DNA from: Actinomycetota bacterium
Lineage (GTDB): Bacteria > Actinomycetota > Actinomycetes > Nanopelagicales > Nanopelagicaceae
Reading direction: 5' to 3'
Length of the DNA: 13,859 bases
NCBI GenBank assembly: GCA_009699765.1
Contig: WLNN01000017.1
Location: 1 to 13,859, forward strand
Shown piece by piece: positions 1 to 7,761 of the stretch (position 1 is the first letter of the stretch; each line of letters begins with the position of its first letter). The position numbers were made by a program, and so were the translations under genes. The notes beneath the pieces are model-generated. The model was not told the origin of the DNA, made no database searches, and saw nothing but the letters and a program-made list of their open reading frames with translations.

Positions 1-1773
1 CAAGACCGTGAAGGCGCTCTTGTAAATATCATGAATACAACTCTTGATGGCGACTATCAAACATTTAAGGCTGAATCTGGCGCTTATGTTCGCGAGCATT
101 TCTTTGGCAAAGATCCACGCACCGCCGCAATGGTTGCCAATTATTCTGATGATGACATCTGGAACCTCAAGCGCGGTGGCCACGATTACCGCAAGCTTTA
201 CGCTGCATATTTAGCTGCGACACAGAAGAATGGAAAGCCCACTGTCATTCTTGCAAAGACAGTTAAGGGTTGGACACTTGGTTCGCATTTCGAGGCACGT
301 AACTCAACGCACCAAATGAAGAAGATGACTCTCGAAGACATCACAGAGTTCCGCGATCGTCTAGAAATTCCACTTCCAGATAGTGCCCTCGATAAGTACA
401 CACCTGCATATTTCAAGCCAGCTGAAGATTCAGTGGAAGCTAAGTACCTTGCAGAACGTCGTGCAGCTCTTGGTGGAACAGTTCCGCGTCGTCGTACGGT
501 TTCAAAGCCACTTCCAACGCCTCCAGATTCTGTTTACGATTCAGTTCGACGCGGCTCAGGTCAGCAAGAAGTTGCAACAACAATGGCCTTTGTGCGCATG
601 TTGAAGGATCTCGTAAAGGATGAAGGAATCGGAAAGCGAATTGTCCCGATTATTCCGGACGAAGCTCGCACATTCGGTCTTGATTCTTTGTTCCCCTCAC
701 TAAAAATTTACTCACCTCATGGTCAGCAATACACATCAGTTGACCGCGAACTAATCCTTTCTTACAAAGAATCAGTTTCAGGACAGATTCTTCACGAAGG
801 AATCAATGAGGCAGGTTCCGTAGCTTCATTTACCGCTGTGGGGTCTTCATACTCAACTCATGACGAACCAATGATTCCGATTTACATTTTCTATTCAATG
901 TTTGGATTCCAGCGCACCGGAGATGCTTTCTGGGCAGCATCCGATCAGATGGTTCGTGGCTTTGTGCTCGGCGCGACCGCGGGACGCACAACTCTCAATG
1001 GCGAGGGCTTGCAGCATGAAGATGGTCACTCGCATCTTCTCGCTTCTACCAACCCAGCAGTTGTTGCATACGACCCAGCATTTGCTTACGAACTCGGACA
1101 CATCTTCAAGGACGGCCTTCGCCGTATGTATGGCGAAAATAGCGAAAACATTTATTACTATCTAACGGTTTACAACGAGCCGTATCAGCAACCTGCTGAA
1201 CCTGAAAACCTTGATGTAGCTGGATTGCTACGCGGCATCTATCTTCTAAAGCCAGGATCAAAACAGCGTAAGAAGAACGCGCAGATCCTCGCCTCTGGAG
1301 TCGGTGTTAATTGGGCACTTAAGGCACAAGAGCTCTTGCAGAAGGATTGGGGCGTTAGCGCTTCTGTCTGGTCTGTAACTTCTTGGAATGAACTTCGCCG
1401 TGATGGTCTTGAAGTTGATAGCCATAATCTCCTTAACCCTTCATCACAGAAGAGCGCATACATTTCAGAGAAGTTAAAGGGTACTGAAGGTCCAGTTGTT
1501 GCAGTCTCTGACTTTATGCGCGCAGTTCAAGATCAAATTGCACCATGGGTTCCAAATGCTTTCTATGCACTCGGAACCGACGGATTCGGACTTTCTGATA
1601 CCCGTGGAGCGCTTCGTCGCCACTTCAAGGTTGATGCCGAATCAATCGTAGTTGCGACTCTTGCTCAACTCGCTAAGAGTGGTGAAGTTAAAGAATCTCT
1701 TGTTGCGGAAGCTATTAACAAGTACCGCATCTTTGATGTAACTTCAGCAGATGCAGGAAACACAGAGGGATAA
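1..1773 (+). CDS. aceE: Pyruvate dehydrogenase E1 component, homodimeric type (partial, 5' end outside window)
   Basis: This is the thiamine-diphosphate E1 subunit that decarboxylates pyruvate and acetylates the lipoyl E2 in the cytoplasmic pyruvate dehydrogenase complex. The frame is open from base 1 ([12 protein letters not shown]...), so the ATG at 31 is internal. About 590 residues are visible, and roughly 300 N-terminal residues are missing compared with E. coli AceE (887 aa). Visible hallmarks are STHQMKKM (His at 310-312, matching catalytic H407 of E. coli by motif), [25 protein letters not shown], the GINE glutamate (808-810, matching E571), [22 protein letters not shown] (1006-1035) and the C-terminal [12 protein letters not shown]. 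Motif equivalences are from memory of the family. The TAA at 1771-1773 lies inside the overlapping start of glgE. No clear terminator follows, except a hairpin inside glgE. Identification is secure. Confidence 0.97.
   Translation, partial: QDREGALVNIMNTTLDGDYQTFKAESGAYVREHFFGKDPRTAAMVANYSDDDIWNLKRGGHDYRKLYAAYLAATQKNGKPTVILAKTVKGWTLGSHFEARNSTHQMKKMTLEDITEFRDRLEIPLPDSALDKYTPAYFKPAEDSVEAKYLAERRAALGGTVPRRRTVSKPLPTPPDSVYDSVRRGSGQQEVATTMAFVRMLKDLVKDEGIGKRIVPIIPDEARTFGLDSLFPSLKIYSPHGQQYTSVDRELILSYKESVSGQILHEGINEAGSVASFTAVGSSYSTHDEPMIPIYIFYSMFGFQRTGDAFWAASDQMVRGFVLGATAGRTTLNGEGLQHEDGHSHLLASTNPAVVAYDPAFAYELGHIFKDGLRRMYGENSENIYYYLTVYNEPYQQPAEPENLDVAGLLRGIYLLKPGSKQRKKNAQILASGVGVNWALKAQELLQKDWGVSASVWSVTSWNELRRDGLEVDSHNLLNPSSQKSAYISEKLKGTEGPVVAVSDFMRAVQDQIAPWVPNAFYALGTDGFGLSDTRGALRRHFKVDAESIVVATLAQLAKSGEVKESLVAEAINKYRIFDVTSADAGNTEG
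1715..1744 (+). promoter_or_regulatory. Predicted promoter for leaderless glgE, inside the 3' end of aceE
   Basis: A -35-like TTAACA (1715-1720, 5 of 6 to TTGACA) is followed after 18 bp by TAACTT (1739-1744), a TANNNT -10. Six bases later comes the glgE ATG at 1751. That spacing would place the transcription start at or next to the ATG, giving a leaderless mRNA. It explains why this ATG has no Shine-Dalgarno sequence. Read by eye; not experimentally shown. Confidence 0.55.
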
Positions 1774-3739
1774 TTCTATTAACCGAATTCCAGTAGCAGA
1801 TGTCTCCCCCGTAACTTTGTTCGGGGGAGAATTTGTACCGGTCAAAGTAATTCCCGGTGAAACATTTCCTGTCAGTGCAACAATTTTTCGAGAAGGCCAT
1901 GATTCACTTGGTGCTGATGTAGTTCTATTTGATTCTCAAGGTAAAGAAATTTCTCGCGTTGTAATGCATGAAATTTGGCATGGCGGCGATCGTTACACCG
2001 CTGACATCACTATTCCTGCGCGAGGCGATTTCACATTTTCAATAGAGAGTTATGACAATCCATTAGCCACTTGGTTCCATGACGCTCAAATAAAGATTGG
2101 CTCAGATATTGATTCAGAGCTCATGTGTTTAGTAGGTGCTCAATTATTTGAAGAAATCCTCGACCGTGATTCTGCAGCTAAGGCACTCTTAAAGGCCCCC
2201 CTTGCCGCGCTTAAAGATAAGAAGCTCGCTCCACTTAATAAATTTGGCATCGCCTCAACCGATGTAATCCGTTCGTATTGTGCATCAAATCCCATCCGCC
2301 GTTTGAGCTCATTAAGTGAAAAGTACCCAATTCGCGCAGACCATCAGCGTGCACTTGTTGGCTCTTGGTATGAATTTTTTCCTCGCAGTGAAGGCGCAGT
2401 GCTTAATGCCGATGGCACAGTTACAAGCGGAACTTTTAAGAGTGCAATTAATCGCATTCCAGCAGTGGCTGCAATGGGTTTCGACATCCTTTACCTTCCA
2501 CCAATTCATCCCATTGGTCAATCCCACCGTAAAGGGCGCAATAACTCACTCACTCCAACTCCATCTGATCCTGGAGTCCCGTGGGCAATAGGTGGAGCTG
2601 AAGGCGGCCACACAGAAATCAATCCAGCACTTGGCACAATGAAAGATTTTGAAGAATTTGTTTCTGCAGCGAAGAAGCAAAAGATTGAAGTTGCACTCGA
2701 CTTTGCGCTCCAAGTTTCACCAGATCATCCATGGGTACGAGAGCATCCAGAATTTTTCACTCATCGCCTAGATGGAACGATTGCATATGCAGAAAATCCA
2801 CCTAAGAAGTATCAGGATATCTATCCAATTAATTTTGATAATGACTATGCAGGAATCCTGAATGAATCACTAAGTGTCCTTCGCTTCTGGATCTCAAAAG
2901 GTGTTTCGATCTTTCGCGTTGATAATCCTCATACAAAGCCAGTTCATTTCTGGGCTGATGTAATGAACACCATTCGCCTTGAGTCTCCTGATGTAATTTT
3001 CTTAGCTGAAGCATTTACAAAAGCACCAATGATGCACGCTCTTGGTAAGGCTGGTTTTCATCAGTCATATACATATTTCACTTGGCGTACCTCAAAGCAA
3101 GAACTCATCGAATATAGCAACGAAGTTGCACATCAGACTTCTGCCTTCTTCCGCCCAAACTTTTGGGTAAATACTCCCGATATTTTGCCTTTCCATCTTC
3201 AGAGCGGTAATCCAGCGATCTTCGCAATTAGAGCTGCGTTAGCTGCAACTCTTACTCCATCGTGGGGAATGTATGCAGGTTACGAACTCTACGAACATCG
3301 TAAATTTAAAGATGGTGGCGAGGAATACCTTGATTCAGAGAAGTACGAAATCAAGATTCGAGACTGGGCCGGGGCAGAGAAGAAGAAGCTAACTCTGGCG
3401 CCATTTATTACCGTACTCAATAGAATTCGCCGAGAAAACATTGCTCTCCAACGTCTTCGAAATCTGCAATTTCATCACTGTGAAAACGAGCAGATTCTCG
3501 CCTACTCAAAGCGTGAAGGTGACAATCTGATTTTGATGGTTGTAAATCTGGATCCAAATTTTGCGCAAGAAACCACAGTTCATTGGGATATGAATAAACT
3601 TGGAATTGCTAAAGATAACTTTGAGGTAACAGATTTGATTGATTCCGCAAAATATCAATGGTCGCCTCATACATACATTCGACTAGATCCAACAAGGTTA
3701 TCGGGCAAAGTCATTCACATTGCCAAAGTTAAGCTTTAG
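1751..3739 (+). CDS. glgE: Alpha-1,4-glucan:maltose-1-phosphate maltosyltransferase GlgE
   Basis: GlgE transfers maltosyl units from maltose-1-phosphate onto alpha-1,4-glucan, the polymerising step of the trehalose/ADP-glucose-fed glycogen pathway of actinobacteria. The 662 aa align throughout with my memory of M. tuberculosis GlgE (701 aa): N-terminal beta domain about 10-120 ([18 protein letters not shown]), GH13_3 catalytic domain about 190-560, then a C-terminal beta domain. Catalytic residues sit at family spacing: nucleophile D391 ([10 protein letters not shown]), acid/base E420 (FLAEAF) and transition-state Asp D477 (NTPDIL). Spacings of 29 and 57 residues match Streptomyces D394/E423/D480. 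[13 protein letters not shown] and [10 protein letters not shown] are also conserved. The ATG at 1751 overlaps aceE by 23 bp. It lacks a Shine-Dalgarno sequence but follows a good -10. No other start precedes the conserved N-terminus. TreS, maltokinase and GlgC/GlgM are not in the window. Confidence 0.97.
   Translation: MQETQRDNSINRIPVADVSPVTLFGGEFVPVKVIPGETFPVSATIFREGHDSLGADVVLFDSQGKEISRVVMHEIWHGGDRYTADITIPARGDFTFSIESYDNPLATWFHDAQIKIGSDIDSELMCLVGAQLFEEILDRDSAAKALLKAPLAALKDKKLAPLNKFGIASTDVIRSYCASNPIRRLSSLSEKYPIRADHQRALVGSWYEFFPRSEGAVLNADGTVTSGTFKSAINRIPAVAAMGFDILYLPPIHPIGQSHRKGRNNSLTPTPSDPGVPWAIGGAEGGHTEINPALGTMKDFEEFVSAAKKQKIEVALDFALQVSPDHPWVREHPEFFTHRLDGTIAYAENPPKKYQDIYPINFDNDYAGILNESLSVLRFWISKGVSIFRVDNPHTKPVHFWADVMNTIRLESPDVIFLAEAFTKAPMMHALGKAGFHQSYTYFTWRTSKQELIEYSNEVAHQTSAFFRPNFWVNTPDILPFHLQSGNPAIFAIRAALAATLTPSWGMYAGYELYEHRKFKDGGEEYLDSEKYEIKIRDWAGAEKKKLTLAPFITVLNRIRRENIALQRLRNLQFHHCENEQILAYSKREGDNLILMVVNLDPNFAQETTVHWDMNKLGIAKDNFEVTDLIDSAKYQWSPHTYIRLDPTRLSGKVIHIAKVKL
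1803..1830 (+). promoter_or_regulatory. Perfect 9-bp inverted repeat (stem-loop) inside the first codons of glgE
   Basis: The arms TCTCCCCCG (1803-1811) and CGGGGGAGA (1822-1830) are exact reverse complements around a 10-nt loop (1812-1821). The stem has 7 G-C pairs, which is striking in this AT-leaning sequence. It begins 30 bases after the aceE stop and spans glgE codons 18-27. The following AATTTGT is only weakly U-rich, so it is not a textbook intrinsic terminator. It could attenuate aceE read-through, mark an RNA processing site, or modulate early glgE translation. Confidence 0.6.
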
Positions 3740-3742
3740 AAT
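3714..3742 (+). promoter_or_regulatory. Predicted promoter for leaderless glgB, overlapping the glgE stop codon
   Basis: TTCACA (3714-3719, 5 of 6 to the -35 consensus), a 17-bp spacer, TAGAAT (3737-3742, 5 of 6 to TATAAT), then 6 bases and the glgB ATG at 3749. The first three bases of the -10 are the glgE TAG stop. This is the best-formed promoter in the window. glgB has no Shine-Dalgarno sequence (the gap is AATTACTCC), which fits a leaderless transcript. Confidence 0.65.
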
Positions 3743-3748
3743 TACTCC

Positions 3749-5680
3749 ATGAGTTTTCTCTCCAGAATTTTTAAGAGCAGCAAGCCTCAGGAAGAAACTC
3801 AACAGCCGGCTAGTTATCTCAACCCTTATTCGACTCTTGGTGAACTCGACTTTCACCTCATCAACGAGGGACGCCATGAAAAGCTTTGGAACGCACTTGG
3901 CGCACATGTTTTGCGTGATGGTGAAGGCAATCTTCTAGGAACAGCATTTTCGGTATGGGCTCCAAATGCGCAAGCTGTAAGTTTGATTGGCGATCACAAT
4001 TTTTGGGATAAAGGCACGCATCCAATGGTTCGCCAAGGTTCGACAGGTATTTGGGAACTATTTCTGCCTGACATTGGCGCAGGAAGTAAGTATAAGTTTG
4101 CAATACGTGGCGCATCTGGCAACTGGGTTGATCATGCAGATCCACTTGCGCGCCAAACAGAATGTCCGCCGCTGACAGCGTCAGTTGTTAATGAGAGTGA
4201 ATATAGCTGGAGCGATGTCGAGTGGATGGATCAGCGTAAGAATTTTGAACCGTGGCGCTCTCCGGTCTCAGTTTATGAAGTGCATCTTGGTTCATGGCGA
4301 TTAGGTCTGACATATCGCCAACTCGCAGTAGAACTTGTCGATTACGTAAAAAGTCAAAACTTCACACATGTTGAATTCTTGCCAGTTACCGAATACCCGT
4401 ATGGACCTTCGTGGGGATATCAAGTCACATCTTTCTTTGCACCTACTGCGCGATTTGGTAATCCGGATGATTTCCGCTTTCTTGTTGATGCGCTGCACCA
4501 GGCAGGAATCGGCGTAATTCTGGATTGGGTTCCAGCACATTTTCCTAAGGATGAATGGGCCCTTGCCCGCTTTGATGGCACAGCACTCTACGAACATGAA
4601 GATCCACGTCTTGGCGAGCACCCTGACTGGGGCACTCTAATTTTTAACTTTGGTCGCACTGAGATCCGAAATTTTCTTGTTGCAAGTGCTCTGTATTGGT
4701 TAGATGAGTTCCACATCGACGGTTTGCGTGTAGATGCAGTTGCTTCGATGCTTTATTTGGATTATTCACGTGAAGAAGGCGAATGGCTTCCTAATAAGTT
4801 TGGCGGACGCGAAAACCTTGAGGCAGTTCAACTCTTACAAGAGGCAACCTCAACTGCTTATAAGAGCCACCCTGGAATCATGATGATTGCCGAAGAATCA
4901 ACTGCTTGGTCAGGTGTCACGCGCGAAACTTCTGGCAACGGGCTTGGCTTTGGATTTAAGTGGAATATGGGTTGGATGCACGACACTCTCGAATACTTGC
5001 AGCACGAGCCAGTTCATCGCATGTTCCACCATAATGAGATTACATTCTCCATTCTTTATGCGTGGTCTGAAAACTTTATGCTCCCGCTTTCACATGATGA
5101 GGTCGTTCATGGAAAAGGTTCTTTGGTAAATAAGTTCCCTGGTGATCGTTGGCAGAAACTTGCGACTCTTCGCGCTCTCTATGGATTTATGTGGGCTCAC
5201 CCAGGTAAGAAGCTTCTCTTTATGGGTCAAGAATTTGCGCAAAATGATGAATGGAATCAAGAGTTTGGTCTTCAGTGGCATCTCACTGAATATAAAGAAC
5301 ATACCGACGTTCAGGATGCACTCGCTGATATCAACGCTAACTATCAACGCCATCCAGCTCTATGGGAAAAAGATACAAGTCCAGAAGGCTTTCAATGGAT
5401 AGTTGGGGATGACGGCGCCAACAACATCATTGCATTTACACGTTGGTCTGATGCTGGCTATCCACTTGTTTGCATAACTAATTTTTCACCAGTGCCGCAG
5501 GAGTATTACTCATTGCGGATGCCTACAGCAGGTGTATGGCGTGAAGTTATCAACACAGATGATCTCAAATATGGCGGAAGTGGAATAACTAATAAATCAT
5601 TTGCAGTCGATGTTGATACCGAGCTTTACACAACCTTGCGGATTCCACCATTGGCAACAGTCTGGTTTGAGCGCGCTTAA
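3749..5680 (+). CDS. glgB: 1,4-alpha-glucan branching enzyme GlgB
   Basis: GlgB cuts alpha-1,4 chains and re-attaches them through alpha-1,6 bonds, adding branches to the glucan that GlgE extends. At 643 aa it is shorter than E. coli GlgB (728) or mycobacterial GlgB (about 731). The missing part is the extra N-terminal module, leaving a short lysine/glutamine-rich leader before [21 protein letters not shown]48 domain lies about 50-150 ([21 protein letters not shown]), the GH13_9 barrel about 175-520, and a C-terminal beta domain follows. Catalytic residues are D329 (GLRVDAVAS), E382 (IAEEST) and D450 ([10 protein letters not shown]). Spacings of 53 and 68 equal those of E. coli D405/E458/D526. 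It lies 9 bp after glgE, with its own predicted leaderless promoter. Its TAA overlaps the stop of the opposing MFS gene by 4 bp. Identification is secure. Confidence 0.98.
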   Translation: MSFLSRIFKSSKPQEETQQPASYLNPYSTLGELDFHLINEGRHEKLWNALGAHVLRDGEGNLLGTAFSVWAPNAQAVSLIGDHNFWDKGTHPMVRQGSTGIWELFLPDIGAGSKYKFAIRGASGNWVDHADPLARQTECPPLTASVVNESEYSWSDVEWMDQRKNFEPWRSPVSVYEVHLGSWRLGLTYRQLAVELVDYVKSQNFTHVEFLPVTEYPYGPSWGYQVTSFFAPTARFGNPDDFRFLVDALHQAGIGVILDWVPAHFPKDEWALARFDGTALYEHEDPRLGEHPDWGTLIFNFGRTEIRNFLVASALYWLDEFHIDGLRVDAVASMLYLDYSREEGEWLPNKFGGRENLEAVQLLQEATSTAYKSHPGIMMIAEESTAWSGVTRETSGNGLGFGFKWNMGWMHDTLEYLQHEPVHRMFHHNEITFSILYAWSENFMLPLSHDEVVHGKGSLVNKFPGDRWQKLATLRALYGFMWAHPGKKLLFMGQEFAQNDEWNQEFGLQWHLTEYKEHTDVQDALADINANYQRHPALWEKDTSPEGFQWIVGDDGANNIIAFTRWSDAGYPLVCITNFSPVPQEYYSLRMPTAGVWREVINTDDLKYGGSGITNKSFAVDVDTELYTTLRIPPLATVWFERA

Positions 5681-6873
5681 TCCTCTTTCATTACATGAGT
5701 GAATGCAGAAGCAATAATCATCAAGGCTGCAGGAATCATTAGCGCAACGGCAATAGATCCAGTAGCCGCAATAACTCCCGCAACAATCCACTTAAAGCTC
5801 GTCGTGAGGACGTTATTCAAGACTCCCAACTGCCCGACAACTACGGAACTCGGATGCGGAGAACGTCGGTTAGCCGCGCTGCTAAAGCTAGGGCCTAGCA
5901 CTGCTGAACCGAGTCCTGCGATTGAGAATCCAAAGATAAAGAGTGCATAGGAATACCACTTCAGATTAAGTGGCAAATTAACGGCAATCGCAATTGAGAA
6001 TGCAAATGTGAGTCCAGCTACGAGAGTTGAAAATCTTGCGACTTGATCGATCTTGTACTTGTGAAGAATCTTCTGAACACTTAAGCGCCCAAAAATGATA
6101 AAAAGAGTAAAAAATATGTAGGGCAAACTACTCAACCCAGCGTTAATTTCTAGGCGTTCTTTAGTGAAGATAGTGCCCCAATCACCTATCGCAAATTCCA
6201 TGTAAATCGCAGAGGCAAGACCCAAACTCACAGGCCAATCCAGATGAAATTGTGTAAAAATATCTTTGATTGTGTAATCATTCTCGGGCATAGAGTTTGC
6301 TTTCACTAAAACAGGTTTTAGTTTAAGCAAGATCCAAATCATTGAAATGGCGCAGAAGAGAGAAACACCGTCGATATGCATTGCTAATCCAATATGGCCC
6401 ACGAAGAAACCAGAGAGTATCGCAGTGACTAACGCACCCGCGCTCCAATATCCGGCAGACCTAGTAACCACAATCTCACCAGAACGTTCTTGCACATGAA
6501 ATGCCTGCGTATTAAGCGCTACATGTAATGCGGTGATAGAAAAGCCGATAAGGATGTTACAAAAAGCAAAGTAAAGCGGAGTCCGAACATGGACAATTAC
6601 TTCGAAAGCTCCAAAAAGTGTCAAGACATTAACAAATGAAACCTTTAGCACGCCGACTTTATGAACGATATGCCCAATTGTTAAGAGACCGAAGAATGCA
6701 CCGATTGATCCCGTGGTGATAATTGATCCAAAAGTTCCATTGCTTAAGTGCAGGTTTGCTTTTACCTCAGGAAATCGCGGAACCCATGCCATGATTCCAA
6801 ATCCAAAGAGAAAGAAGACCGATTGAAGAAGCTTCTTCTCTGATATGTGAGAGATAGGCTCTCTTATAGTCAT
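5677..6873 (-). CDS. MFS transporter, YbjJ-like family
   Basis: A 398-aa major facilitator permease with about 12 hydrophobic segments (first about 15-33, last about 372-392) and a charged central loop about 186-210 between the two halves. A degenerate motif A follows TM2 ([12 protein letters not shown], 67-78). TM7 carries EFAIGDWGT (226-234), resembling the E-x-A-x-DW-S signature I associate with YbjJ-type carriers. Substrate is unknown; distant sugar-transporter similarity is only a hint. It is the last gene of the DUF4032-cnoX-MFS operon. The ATG at 6873 has no Shine-Dalgarno sequence and is forced by an in-frame TGA upstream. It follows two micro-ORFs in a tandem repeat, so translation probably depends on reinitiation. 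It runs tail-to-tail into glgB with a 4-bp stop overlap. By eye its DNA looks more AT-rich than its neighbours, compatible with later acquisition, but I did not measure this. Confidence 0.92.
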   Translation of the reverse strand: MTIREPISHISEKKLLQSVFFLFGFGIMAWVPRFPEVKANLHLSNGTFGSIITTGSIGAFFGLLTIGHIVHKVGVLKVSFVNVLTLFGAFEVIVHVRTPLYFAFCNILIGFSITALHVALNTQAFHVQERSGEIVVTRSAGYWSAGALVTAILSGFFVGHIGLAMHIDGVSLFCAISMIWILLKLKPVLVKANSMPENDYTIKDIFTQFHLDWPVSLGLASAIYMEFAIGDWGTIFTKERLEINAGLSSLPYIFFTLFIIFGRLSVQKILHKYKIDQVARFSTLVAGLTFAFSIAIAVNLPLNLKWYSYALFIFGFSIAGLGSAVLGPSFSSAANRRSPHPSSVVVGQLGVLNNVLTTSFKWIVAGVIAATGSIAVALMIPAALMIIASAFTHVMKED

Positions 6874-6901
6874 TACCTGGTACTCATTACCTGGTACTCA
6901 T
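6871..6901 (-). repeat. Tandem 14-bp repeat creating two chained MSTR micro-ORFs upstream of the MFS gene
   Basis: The plus-strand unit CATTACCTGGTACT occurs twice (6871-6884 and 6885-6898), followed by CAT. On the minus strand this reads ATGAGTACCAGGTAA twice (6901-6887 and 6887-6873). Each copy is a complete Met-Ser-Thr-Arg-stop ORF. The cnoX TGA shares its A with the first ATG, each TAA shares its last A with the next ATG, and the third ATG starts the MFS gene. Because 14 is not a multiple of 3, each copy shifts frame, so only the third ATG reads into the transporter. The junctions are visible in the sequence; the regulatory role is inferred. Confidence 0.75.
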
Positions 6902-7761
6902 CAAAAGAGTGCATTCGCTAATGCTGCCCGCGCCTTAATTACTCGAGGATCTGCGGGATCCACAAGGGCGAAGAGTTCTAGCAAGCGTTCTTTCACTGAC
7001 TTCTGCTCGTCTCCTGAGAGCACGGAAATCAATCTCAATAACCTCTTAAAACCTTGCTCTAGATCGCCCTGCATAATTTCAATATCAGCACATTCCATTT
7101 GAATTTGAACATCATCTGGATACTCAATGGATTTCTGAATAATCTTTGCAGCATCAACACCATCAGTACGGATCAATAACTGCACTTGTGCCAAACCAAC
7201 TTTTCCATAAACATCATTAGGTTTACGTAGTAGCAGCGCGCGATAAGCGGCTTCTGCTGCTGCAAAGTCTCCGCTATCTAGCGCGGCAAGTGCTTCATCT
7301 TCTTCTGGCTCTGCCTGCTCGACCGGGGCTTCTCCAACTCCTTGTTGCGCAGCTAGCGTCATAATCTTTGTTATAACTTCACGAAGTTGCTCCTCTGATA
7401 ACGCTTGCTCCAAGAATGGGATTGGCTGTTCTGCAATGAAAACAAGTCCATAAGGAACGACTCTCGTTTGGAGTGCTTGAGCTACTTGTGGCTGTTCATC
7501 AATATTCACTCTGGCCAAAACCCAAGCGCCTTGATCGGCGAGTGCGAATTTTCCTAGAGTACGCACAAGCTCGACTGACTCTGGCGAACGTACTGACCAA
7601 CAAATCACAACTACTGGTTTCTGCAAAGAAAGCGGAAGAAATTCAGAGGTTAAATTTGTGGCATCCACTTCTAGACCTGGCATCGGAGTTGAAGAATCAA
7701 TCGGAGGCTTTCCTAAATTACTTAAATCAAAGGCGCGTCCAAAATTAGGTGGAAGTGTCAT
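6901..7761 (-). CDS. Thioredoxin-like/TPR co-chaperone (CnoX/YbbN family), without a CxxC active site
   Basis: A 286-aa cytoplasmic protein. Residues about 30-135 form a thioredoxin fold: strand VVVICWSVRSPES (50-62), ARVNIDEQPQVAQALQTR, the cis-proline RVVPYGLVFIA (P103), and helix LSEEQLREVI. An acidic linker follows (about 142-157), then TPR-like helices (about 154-240, ALDSGDFAAAEAAYRALL). This matches CnoX/YbbN, a holdase that hands clients to GroEL and DnaK, and the mycobacterial Rv1324 type. The usual WCxxC site is C54-W55-S56-V57-R58-S59, with no cysteine pair, so disulfide exchange is unlikely. The start ATG overlaps the DUF4032 stop (ATGA, 4 bp). It has a good Shine-Dalgarno GGAG (7767-7770) five bases away. 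The stop overlaps the first MSTR micro-ORF by one base. The family call is good; the client role is inferred from the family. Confidence 0.85.
   Translation of the reverse strand: MTLPPNFGRAFDLSNLGKPPIDSSTPMPGLEVDATNLTSEFLPLSLQKPVVVICWSVRSPESVELVRTLGKFALADQGAWVLARVNIDEQPQVAQALQTRVVPYGLVFIAEQPIPFLEQALSEEQLREVITKIMTLAAQQGVGEAPVEQAEPEEDEALAALDSGDFAAAEAAYRALLLRKPNDVYGKVGLAQVQLLIRTDGVDAAKIIQKSIEYPDDVQIQMECADIEIMQGDLEQGFKRLLRLISVLSGDEQKSVKERLLELFALVDPADPRVIKARAALANALF

Noticed and set aside
1763-1780. Shine-Dalgarno-like AGAGGGA followed by an in-frame ATT as a non-canonical glgE start
   Set aside because: ATT starts are very rare, and ATG 1751 has a good -35/-10 pair at leaderless spacing.
5677-6900. 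MFS gene as part of a mobile element
   Set aside because: No inverted repeats, transposase, integrase or target duplication flank it. The 14-bp tandem repeat is confined to the start side.
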